Assembly (NCBI GenBank): GCA_013214715.1
Contig: JABSSB010000186.1
Location: 1 to 8,309, forward strand
DNA length: 8,309 nt
From: Paracoccaceae bacterium
GTDB lineage: Bacteria > Pseudomonadota > Alphaproteobacteria > Rhodobacterales > Rhodobacteraceae
Direction of reading: 5' to 3'
Part shown: positions 1-5,883 of the stretch, piece after piece
How positions within the stretch are numbered: position 1 is the stretch's first letter
How the letters are laid out: the number at the start of each line of letters is the position of its first letter
The notes under the pieces: model-generated
Seen by the model: only the letters and a program-made list of their open reading frames with translations
The model's database searches: none
Told to the model about the DNA's origin: nothing
Translations under genes and position numbers: made by a program

Positions 1-1116
1 GCGCAGTATGACCCCTATGAAACCTTCGACATCGTGGTGGATTTCCTGCGTCAGGCCGCGCGCGACCCGGATGTGGTTGCGATCAAGCAGACGCTTTACC
101 GGACCTCCCGCAATTCCCCGATTGTTGAGGCGCTCTGTGAGGCCGCGGAAGACGGCAAATCTGTCACCGCTTTGGTTGAGTTGAAAGCCCGCTTTGATGA
201 GGCCGCGAATATTCGCCAGTCCCGGCGGCTGGAACGTGCGGGCGCGCATGTGGTTTATGGGTTTCTGGATTACAAAACCCATGCCAAAATCTCGATCGTA
301 GTGCGGCGCGAAGGCAGCAGGCTGGTCACCTATACCCATTTCGGCACCGGGAACTACCACCCGATCACCGCACGGGTTTACACCGATCTGAGCTTTTTCA
401 CATGCGATACCGCGTTGGGGCGTGATGCGACCAAGGTGTTCAACTACCTGTCGGGCTATGCCCGTCCTGAAGGGTTGGAAAACCTTGTGATTTCTCCACT
501 TGGCCTGAAACAACGCCTTCTGGACGGGATCGAAGATGAGATCGCCCATGCCAAGGCCGGACGCCCGGCGCAGATCTGGGCCAAGTTGAATTCGCTGATC
601 GAACCAGAGGTGATCGACGCGCTCTACCGCGCGTCGCAAGCCGGGGTGAAGATTGATCTGGTCGTGCGCGGCATCTGCGGCTTGCGGCCCGGGATCAAAG
701 GCTTGTCGGACACCATCCGGGTAAAATCCATTGTCGGCCGGTTTCTGGAACATGCGCGCATCGTCTGTTTCGGCAACGGGCACGGACTGCCATCGGATGA
801 GGCGCAAGTCTTCATCTCTTCGGCTGACTGGATGGGCCGCAATCTCAACCGTCGTATTGAAACACTGGTAGAGATTCGCAACCCCACGGTGAAAACCCAG
901 ATCGTCAGTCAGGTCATGGCCGCAAATCTGGCTGACCGCGCCCAAAGCTGGGTCATGCAGCCCGATGGGCGTTTCCTGCGCGATACCCGCGACGGGGCCA
1001 GCCCAGTCTTTAATTGTCATCAGTTTTTTCTAGAAAACCCGTCTTTGTCCGGGCGCGGATCGGCGGGGGCTGCGGATGTGCCGCAACTGACGCATACCAA
1101 CAGCGTCGGAATGTGA
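1..1116 (+). CDS. ppk1: Polyphosphate kinase 1, C-terminal half (5' end outside window)
   Basis: Polyphosphate kinase transfers the gamma-phosphate of ATP to a growing polyphosphate chain, reversibly, through a phosphohistidine intermediate. The reading frame is open from base 1, giving 371 C-terminal residues; the family is usually around 700 residues, so about half is missing to the left. Seen in the sequence are the two phospholipase-D-like catalytic segments: KTHAK with its histidine codon at 280-282 and FLEHARI with its histidine codon at 751-753. These correspond to the two essential histidines of E. coli Ppk (His435 and His592). Also typical are QTLYRTS, ELKARFDE, GTGNYHP and the late NPSLSGRG motif. 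About 20 poorly conserved residues follow NPSLSGRG before the TGA. The next gene is ppx on the same strand after 44 nt, the common ppk-ppx arrangement. Identity is secure; the start cannot be seen. Confidence 0.97.
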   Translation, partial: AQYDPYETFDIVVDFLRQAARDPDVVAIKQTLYRTSRNSPIVEALCEAAEDGKSVTALVELKARFDEAANIRQSRRLERAGAHVVYGFLDYKTHAKISIVVRREGSRLVTYTHFGTGNYHPITARVYTDLSFFTCDTALGRDATKVFNYLSGYARPEGLENLVISPLGLKQRLLDGIEDEIAHAKAGRPAQIWAKLNSLIEPEVIDALYRASQAGVKIDLVVRGICGLRPGIKGLSDTIRVKSIVGRFLEHARIVCFGNGHGLPSDEAQVFISSADWMGRNLNRRIETLVEIRNPTVKTQIVSQVMAANLADRAQSWVMQPDGRFLRDTRDGASPVFNCHQFFLENPSLSGRGSAGAADVPQLTHTNSVGM

Positions 1117-1126
1117 TACACCAGCC

Positions 1127-1142
1127 TTGCGCGCAGGCGCAA
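1127..1142 (+). promoter_or_regulatory. Perfect 6-bp inverted repeat in the ppk1-ppx junction
   Basis: Between the ppk1 stop and the ppx start the sequence TTGCGC-GCAG-GCGCAA forms a perfect 6-bp dyad with a 4-nt loop. It ends 18 nt before the ppx ATG. In RNA it would be a short GC-rich hairpin. No T-run follows, so it is not a classical intrinsic terminator. It could tune ppx translation or mRNA processing, or it could be chance in GC-rich DNA. Only the dyad itself is seen; the role is inference. Confidence 0.3.
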
Positions 1143-1160
1143 AGCAGACCCGGACGAGAG

Positions 1161-2705
1161 ATGACAAGACAAGACTCGTTGGACCCAAGCGGTGACTGGG
1201 GCCCCTTTGGCCGCCCCTTGTTTGACGACCCTTCGACCCGCGCGCTGTCGCGTGTCGGCGTTGTGGATGTGGGATCGAACTCGGTTCGGATGGTGGTTTT
1301 TGACGGGGCCGCCCGCTCTCCGGCCTATTTCTTTAATGAAAAAGTCATGTGTGAGCTGGGCTCTGGCCTCAGCGAAACGGGCTATCTCAACCCCGAAGGC
1401 CGCGAACGGGCCCTGGCGGCGCTGCAACGGTTCAATGCCGTGGCGCGGGCGATGGGTCTGCCGGGGCTGACCGTTGTGGCAACGGCGGCGGTGCGCGACG
1501 CACGTGATGGCCCGGCCTTTCGTGCCGAGGTGCAACGTGAAACCGGTCTCAAGATCTGGGTCATCAAGGGTAAGGAAGAAGCGCGGCTTTCAGCCCAGGG
1601 CGTGCTGCTGGGCTGGCCCGGCTCATTCGGGTTGGTTTGCGATATTGGCGGGTCGTCCATGGAACTGGCCGAGATCCGCGATGGCCGCGTCGGGCGGCGC
1701 GTTACATCGGGTCTGGGGCCGCTCAAGCTGCGCGAAATCGACAGCCGCCGCAAACGCCATGACCATATCAAAGAGATCATAAAAGAACTTGCGTCCCATA
1801 TGGGACCACAGCCTGACCGTCTGTTTCTCGTCGGTGGCAGTTGGCGCGCCATTGCCCGCATCGATATGGAGCGGCGCGGCTATCCCCTGCATGTTCTGCA
1901 TGAATACCGCATGACCAAGGATCAGGTCATCGACACGCTCAACTACATTGAAGCCAGCGATGCCGACGCGCTGCGACAAGAGGCAGGTGTGTCCGGGACC
2001 CGCATGGCGCTCGTACCCTATGCCGCGCAGGTGCTGGCGCGGCTGGTCAAGACGTTCAAACCCAAGGATATCGCAATCTCCTCCTACGGTATCCGCGAAG
2101 GGCTTTTGTATGAGCAGATGCCGCAAAAGCTGCGCGACCGGGACCCGCTCATCGAAGCCTGCCGCTTTGCCGAAGCCAAGGATGCCCGTCGCCCCGGCTT
2201 TGGCCGTGTCTTATACGATTTCGTGCGCCCGCTTTTTGAGGGCGTCGATCATGCCAGCCTGCGCCTGATCAAGGCCGCCTGTCTGCTGCATGATGTGAGC
2301 TGGCGCGCCCATCCCGATTACCGGGCTGAGGCCTGTTTCGATTACGTCACCCGCGCCAATCTGGGCGGGCTGAAACATGGGGAGCGCGTCTTTCTGGGGC
2401 TGGCGCTGATGTATCGCTATCGCTCCAGCGCGTCGGATGACCGGTTCGCACCGCTGATTGCTCTGCTTGATGATCAGGATGATCGTGACGCCATGCTCTT
2501 GGGGCGAGCGATGCGGCTGGGCGCGATGCTGTGGGTGCCCGACGGGCAGGATATGCCGCGCTTTGACTATGACCCAAAGGAAGGTCGGCTGGTCTTTCAC
2601 CTCACCAAAACCGTCGAAGACCTGTTTTCTGAAGTGCCTGCCGCGCGTCTGAAAAGTCTGGCGCAGGCCCTGGGGGCTAAGCTGGACATCCGCCTGACCG
2701 GGTAG
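1161..2705 (+). CDS. ppx: Exopolyphosphatase, Ppx/GppA family
   Basis: This enzyme removes terminal phosphates from polyphosphate; some relatives hydrolyse pppGpp instead. The 514-residue protein has the ASKHA-fold signatures: DVGSNS at 36-41 (phosphate loop 1), TAAVRDA at 108-114, EEAR at 139-142, DIGGSSMEL at 161-169 (phosphate loop 2), GLGPLKL at 184-190, VGGSWRA at 224-230 and SSYGIREGLLY at 308-318. A helical C-terminal region carries an HD pair in LLHDVSW (His377, Asp378). The frame is open upstream to 1014 inside ppk1, but the ATG at 1161 is preferred: it follows the ppk1 stop, has GGA and GAG purine stretches just upstream, and puts the conserved DVGSNS motif about 35 residues in. It lies 44 nt behind ppk1 and is probably co-transcribed with it, pairing synthesis with degradation. 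Ppx versus GppA specificity cannot be settled from motifs; ppk1 linkage favours Ppx. Confidence 0.95.
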   Translation: MTRQDSLDPSGDWGPFGRPLFDDPSTRALSRVGVVDVGSNSVRMVVFDGAARSPAYFFNEKVMCELGSGLSETGYLNPEGRERALAALQRFNAVARAMGLPGLTVVATAAVRDARDGPAFRAEVQRETGLKIWVIKGKEEARLSAQGVLLGWPGSFGLVCDIGGSSMELAEIRDGRVGRRVTSGLGPLKLREIDSRRKRHDHIKEIIKELASHMGPQPDRLFLVGGSWRAIARIDMERRGYPLHVLHEYRMTKDQVIDTLNYIEASDADALRQEAGVSGTRMALVPYAAQVLARLVKTFKPKDIAISSYGIREGLLYEQMPQKLRDRDPLIEACRFAEAKDARRPGFGRVLYDFVRPLFEGVDHASLRLIKAACLLHDVSWRAHPDYRAEACFDYVTRANLGGLKHGERVFLGLALMYRYRSSASDDRFAPLIALLDDQDDRDAMLLGRAMRLGAMLWVPDGQDMPRFDYDPKEGRLVFHLTKTVEDLFSEVPAARLKSLAQALGAKLDIRLTG

Positions 2706-2712
2706 AGCCGCA

Positions 2713-3126
2713 TCAGATATCTATCGGGCCGTCCTCTTCCGTTTCTGACGGCAGCTCCAGCGGTGGCGCATCCTGTTTGCGGCGGATGATGATATCGCCA
2801 TTATCCAGAATTTCCGGCGCTTCATATTGTGTCCAATCGCGGACATTGTTGATCACTTCGGTCAGGGCTGGTCCCATCTCTTCCAGAAAGCTTTCCAAAG
2901 CCGGACCAGCCATGTCAGCCCAGTCGCGCAGTGCTTCAAGACCCGGCGTCAGCTCATCCTGCAAGCCTTCGACCAGACTGTCCCATCCGCGCAGGATTTT
3001 CTCGCGGTTGGAGTCCTCGGTGATCTCGGGCGCGGGTGTTACCTGACTGCGGGCCTGTTCACCCAGTGACAGGGTGGCCGCAAGCATGGTGGCCATAGCG
3101 AGGATGACAAATGTTGGTCGGCGCAT
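2713..3126 (-). CDS. Small exported helical protein of unknown function
   Basis: This is a 137-residue protein with an N-terminal signal sequence: MRRP, then a hydrophobic run to about residue 22, with a plausible cleavage after ARS near residue 27. The mature part is acidic. Residues 43-98 are predicted amphipathic helix with a repeated GPAL element (74-77 and 85-88) in a pattern like GPALESFLEEM / GPALTEVINNV. The C-terminal third holds YEAPEILDNGDIIIRRK, followed by a proline- and acid-rich tail. From memory, similar Rhodobacterales proteins are sometimes labelled 'AAA+ family ATPase', but no Walker A or B motif is present, so that name would be wrong here. The start is the ATG at 3126, preceded by GGGAGAG at 3140-3134 with 7-nt spacing; the open frame further upstream lies inside the neighbouring J-protein gene. 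It follows that gene by 65 nt on the same strand and converges on ppx with a 7-bp gap. Function is not known. Confidence 0.8.
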   Translation of the reverse strand: MRRPTFVILAMATMLAATLSLGEQARSQVTPAPEITEDSNREKILRGWDSLVEGLQDELTPGLEALRDWADMAGPALESFLEEMGPALTEVINNVRDWTQYEAPEILDNGDIIIRRKQDAPPLELPSETEEDGPIDI

Positions 3127-3191
3127 GGCGCGTCTCTCCCGTGATGTACCTGTGATGTGTGCAGCCGGACGCATGCGATCAAGGCCCCGGC

Positions 3192-3881
3192 CTAAACCTG
3201 CGCGCGATCCCGCCGATTGATCTCTTCCCAGGCGCGGTTGATGTCGATCATCCGTTTTTCCGCCAGACGCAGCGCCTCTTCCGGGACGCCGCGGGCCAGC
3301 ATCGCATCGGGATGCGTTTCGCGCACCAGCTTGCGCCATTCGCGACGGATGGCGTCAAACGGCATGTCCGGGGTCACACCCAGCACGGTATAGGGATCGG
3401 GCTGCGCATCGGGGACAAAGCGCACGCGCATTGCCTTGAAATCGGCCTCCGGCAGGCTGAAAATCTCGGCCACGTTTTCGAGAAAGGTGTTTTCATTGGG
3501 ATGGTAAAACCCATCCGCCATGGCGATGTGGAACAAGCCTTCCATCAGGTCCTTCAACACCGGTTGACGGTCGCGAAACATCCGCGCGATCTGTGTGGCG
3601 TAATCCTCATAGCCCGCCACATCGGTGCGGGCGAGGTTGAAAACCCGCGCGGCTTCAGCCTCATCCCGTGGGGCGATGGTGAAAACCTCGCGAAAGGCCG
3701 AGACCTCATCGCGTGTCACCAGCCCATCGGCCTTGGCCATCTTCGCGCCCAGCGCAATCACCGCAATGGTGAACGCAACGGAGCGTTCGGGATCACCGCG
3801 CAGGTTGTCATACACCTTGCTGAGCGGTTCTCCCTGGGCCAGCGCCTCAAGCGCGGCGGCAATGCGGGACCAGATCGACAT
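3192..3881 (-). CDS. TerB plus J-domain co-chaperone, DjlA-like
   Basis: This 229-residue protein joins an N-terminal TerB-like helical domain (about residues 30-150; ALGAKMAKADGLVTRDEV and the second copy-like HIAMADGFYHPNE) to a C-terminal J domain (about 161-226). The J domain starts DPYTVLGV and holds the HPD tripeptide at 190-192, the element that stimulates DnaK ATPase. This domain order matches E. coli DjlA. Unlike DjlA it has no N-terminal membrane segment: the first 30 residues (MSIWSRIAAALEALAQ...) look at most amphipathic, so it is probably cytosolic. There is no Gly/Phe or zinc-finger region, so it is not DnaJ itself. The ATG at 3881 lies 9 nt after the stop of the acetyltransferase gene and has no clear Shine-Dalgarno, so translation may be coupled. 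Its client is unknown. Confidence 0.9.
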   Translation of the reverse strand: MSIWSRIAAALEALAQGEPLSKVYDNLRGDPERSVAFTIAVIALGAKMAKADGLVTRDEVSAFREVFTIAPRDEAEAARVFNLARTDVAGYEDYATQIARMFRDRQPVLKDLMEGLFHIAMADGFYHPNENTFLENVAEIFSLPEADFKAMRVRFVPDAQPDPYTVLGVTPDMPFDAIRREWRKLVRETHPDAMLARGVPEEALRLAEKRMIDINRAWEEINRRDRAQV

Positions 3882-3890
3882 GGGGGCAGC

Positions 3891-4400
3891 CTAGCCCGCT
3901 TTGGCCCGGCTGTCAGGCAGTGTTTGCGACAGGATTTTCTGCATAAGGATCAAATCCAACCATTGTTCGGCCTTGCGCCCGACCTGTGGCATATGTCCGA
4001 CCTTGTCGAACCCCAACCGGTGATGAAATGCGATGGCATCGGGATTGGCCCCGCTGATGCCGGCAATCAACACATGCCCCCCGGCCTGTTGCGCGGCCTG
4101 TTCAACCTGCCCCATCAAAGCACGCCCCAGACCCTGCCCCTGGGCCCGTGGCAGCAGGCAGACCGAATGCTCAAAGCTCGCGGCATATCCCGGCCCGGCC
4201 CGGAATGGCCCCAAACGCGCAAAGCCCAGAACCGCGCCGTCCTGCTCGGCCACCCAGATCATCCCGATGGTGATCCAGTCCTCGACATCGGAGACGGTGC
4301 GCAAATCCGTTGTAAAGGTGGCCAGCGTGTCCCGGACCATCCAGTTCTGGATATCTGCGATGGCCGCCGCATCCGGTCTTACCGCAGCGCGAATGCTCAC
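3891..4400 (-). CDS. GNAT-family N-acetyltransferase
   Basis: This 169-residue protein is predicted to move an acetyl group from acetyl-CoA to an amine. The acetyl-CoA pyrophosphate-binding motif A is visible as RAQGQGLGRA at residues 85-94, preceded by the strand EHSVCLLP. The C-terminal half (AFHHRLGFDKVGHMPQVGRK...WLDLILMQ) resembles the phosphinothricin/methionine-sulfone acetyltransferase (PAT/MnaT) subgroup, whose members act on small amino-acid analogues or on broader amines. The substrate cannot be read from sequence, and no resistance role should be assumed. The start is a GTG at 4400-4398 that overlaps the upstream stop as GTGA, a classic translational-coupling arrangement. The next gene follows after 9 nt. 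Family call is firm; substrate is unknown. Confidence 0.9.
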   Translation of the reverse strand: MSIRAAVRPDAAAIADIQNWMVRDTLATFTTDLRTVSDVEDWITIGMIWVAEQDGAVLGFARLGPFRAGPGYAASFEHSVCLLPRAQGQGLGRALMGQVEQAAQQAGGHVLIAGISGANPDAIAFHHRLGFDKVGHMPQVGRKAEQWLDLILMQKILSQTLPDSRAKAG

Positions 4401-5008
4401 GCCAGCACCCGCATCCCATGCGGCGTATCAATCTCGGCCCGCAGGGATGACATGCCGGTTTCAAACACGACACGCGTGTCGTTCAGCTGGCCGCTCAGAG
4501 TGGCTTGCAACTCCGCCGCTTGAGGATGGCTGACAATCAGGCGCCGCAAGGCGCAGCCGCTATCCTCAAGCCGAGACGCCGGATGGGCACTGCCCTGCCA
4601 TTGGATCAGCGCCGGGCAGCGATTGTCGAAGGGCAGAATACCGCTCTGTGGCACCGCCATGCTCCAGCGCAAGTCGCCCCGGCTTAGCGCGATGCTGTCT
4701 CCGACACCGGGGATGGCGCGTTGTGCCGCGCTCAGGTCATCGGTCCGGCAAATCCATGTCTGCAATCGGGTCGATCCGGCAAAGCGATCCAGATCGAACC
4801 ACCGGGGGCGATCCGGGTCCGCTGCCTCCGGATCGATGGTAATCACCTCAAGATAAAGCCCATCCGCCAGCCCCAGGAGCCGGTTCCATGTGCCAAAGTG
4901 ATCATGCCGCCCGCCGGGTTGCAAAGCCACGCCCAAGGCGGCTTCGACTTGTTCTGTGGCCTCGGACAAGTCATGTCCAGCCACGGCCAGATGATCAAGG
5001 CTCAGCAT
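4397..5008 (-). CDS. Glyoxalase/VOC-fold protein, Glyoxalase_3-like
   Basis: The 203-residue protein begins LDHLAVAGHDLSEA, typical of the vicinal-oxygen-chelate fold, followed by HDHFGTWNRLLGL (about 35-47) and GLYLEVITIDP (about 50-60). His6 and Glu54 are candidate metal ligands by analogy with the family, and PFDNRCPALIQW near 126-137 is characteristic of the glyoxalase-like domain (Glyoxalase_3) group. Substrate is unknown. The length and motifs do not match methylmalonyl-CoA epimerase, a shorter VOC protein, despite the mutase gene upstream. The ATG at 5008 is chosen over the TTG at 5011 because GGAGGG (5018-5013) lies 4 nt from the ATG but only 1 nt from the TTG. It sits 21 nt after the glycosyltransferase and overlaps the acetyltransferase start by 4 nt. 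Confidence 0.87.
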   Translation of the reverse strand: MLSLDHLAVAGHDLSEATEQVEAALGVALQPGGRHDHFGTWNRLLGLADGLYLEVITIDPEAADPDRPRWFDLDRFAGSTRLQTWICRTDDLSAAQRAIPGVGDSIALSRGDLRWSMAVPQSGILPFDNRCPALIQWQGSAHPASRLEDSGCALRRLIVSHPQAAELQATLSGQLNDTRVVFETGMSSLRAEIDTPHGMRVLA

Positions 5009-5012
5009 CAAA

Positions 5013-5018
5013 CCCTCC
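5013..5018 (-). promoter_or_regulatory. Shine-Dalgarno of the VOC-fold gene
   Basis: GGAGGG on the minus strand lies 4 nt upstream of the ATG at 5008. It decides between that ATG and the adjacent in-frame TTG at 5011, which would be too close to the site. Confidence 0.7.
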
Positions 5019-5029
5019 GTCTTATCAAA

Positions 5030-5833
5030 TCACAGCGGCCGCACCAGCCGCCGTTGTCCCACCAACATCGGCCCAAGCGACCGCGGCATCCCGCCCAAAT
5101 CCTGCACGCCCCTGCGCCATTGATCGCGCAGCCCGTCCAGACCGGCGCGCTTTTCAGCCACGCGCGCAATCCCGTCACCTGCGGGCAAGACCTGGCGGAT
5201 CAAGGCCGGACGCACCTGCCAGATGTTGGCTTGCGCTGCAAACGAACTGACGCCAGGGTTGAACAGAAAGTGGTCGATGGGGACCGGCATCCGTCCGATC
5301 CATGACACGGCGCGTTCGGCGGATGCACGCGTGATCAGGTAGGCCGCCGTTCCGGGATGCATCGAATAAAGACGCAGCAGATCACGCCCCAAATGGGTAT
5401 GCCCACGGCGCGACACGACATGAAAGCGTTGCGGATCGCCCCAGGCTTCAAGCCGCACGATATCTGCCCCCGAAGGCCACCAGTTGAGAGCCTCTAGCCA
5501 GGGCAGCAAGGCGGGCTCAAGCAAGACATCATCCTCCAGCACCAACAGATGCGAGGCAGAGCCCGTCAAAAAACTTTGTAGCAGCAGAAGATGGCTGGCC
5601 GTGCAGCCCCGATCCTTCGCTGGCATCGGGCCGGCATAGCCGATGGGCGGCACCAGCGCCGACAGCGCCTCTTCACTCTCGGCCCCGGCATCGAAGCCGG
5701 TGAACAGGCGCAAGGGCAGACCCAAAGCGGCGGCCTGTCGCTGCATGTCAGCCCCACGTGCGGCATGGCGGGCCAGCGATATCACGGCGATTTCAAGCCC
5801 GGGGGCCAAGGAGATCAAAGTCTTGTTTGTCAT
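5030..5833 (-). CDS. Glycosyltransferase family 25 (LPS-type)
   Basis: Family-25 glycosyltransferases transfer sugars, typically galactose or glucose, onto lipopolysaccharide or lipooligosaccharide cores. The 267-residue protein shows the family layout: a beta strand EIAVISLARHAARG near 14-27, the segment GCTASHLLLLQ at 76-86 (family pattern GC..SH), the acidic LVLEDDV at 97-103 with the metal/nucleotide-sugar EDD, then HPGTAAYLIT near 159-168 and PIDHFL near 185-190. No signal peptide or membrane segment is seen, so it should act on the cytoplasmic face. The ATG at 5833 is used: it gives the normal N terminus, whereas the open frame to 5869 would need a TTG and adds an unrelated 12 residues. 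No clear Shine-Dalgarno precedes it. It starts 50 nt after the mutase stop with no other LPS gene in the window, so its acceptor is unknown. Confidence 0.88.
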   Translation of the reverse strand: MTNKTLISLAPGLEIAVISLARHAARGADMQRQAAALGLPLRLFTGFDAGAESEEALSALVPPIGYAGPMPAKDRGCTASHLLLLQSFLTGSASHLLVLEDDVLLEPALLPWLEALNWWPSGADIVRLEAWGDPQRFHVVSRRGHTHLGRDLLRLYSMHPGTAAYLITRASAERAVSWIGRMPVPIDHFLFNPGVSSFAAQANIWQVRPALIRQVLPAGDGIARVAEKRAGLDGLRDQWRRGVQDLGGMPRSLGPMLVGQRRLVRPL

Positions 5834-5883
5834 GTGCCAGCCGTAGCACCGCCACGGCAGACACTTCAACTCACTCGCTGTGT

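Noticed and set aside
1014..1160. An N-terminal extension of Ppx by 49 codons into ppk1
   Set aside because: The extra residues are Cys/Arg/Gln-rich shadow sequence of the ppk1 3' end, and the ATG at 1161 gives the normal family N terminus.
2715..2722. AGATATCT palindrome near the convergent stops as an operator
   Set aside because: It is an 8-bp palindrome encoded by the Asp-Ile tail of the small exported protein and is expected by chance.
3182..3193. AGGCC-CC-GGCCT dyad at the end of the J-protein gene as a hairpin
   Set aside because: The loop would be 2 nt, too small to fold as drawn, and no T-run follows.
3127..3339. An N-terminal extension of the small exported protein by 71 codons
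   Set aside because: It would overlap the J-domain gene in another frame, is Arg/Gly-rich with no domain, and would bury the signal peptide. The ATG at 3126 has a good Shine-Dalgarno.
3891..4400. The acetyltransferase as a herbicide or antibiotic resistance gene
   Set aside because: The resemblance is to the broad PAT/MnaT subgroup. Most chromosomal members act on other amines and nothing here indicates resistance.
3159..4523. A 454-codon open frame on the + strand antisense to the J-protein and acetyltransferase genes
   Set aside because: It runs opposite to two well-supported genes with recognised motifs. Its translation has no family signature and is rich in His, Gln, Arg and Gly, as expected from an antisense shadow in GC-rich DNA.
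4397..5008. The VOC-fold gene as methylmalonyl-CoA epimerase
   Set aside because: The location near the mutase is tempting, but the protein is about 203 residues rather than roughly 135-150 and has Glyoxalase_3-type motifs in place of epimerase motifs.
5834..5883. GCCGT/ACGGC inverted repeat (5840-5858) as a terminator after the mutase
   Set aside because: The stem is only 5 bp with a 9-nt loop and no T-run follows in the minus-strand direction.
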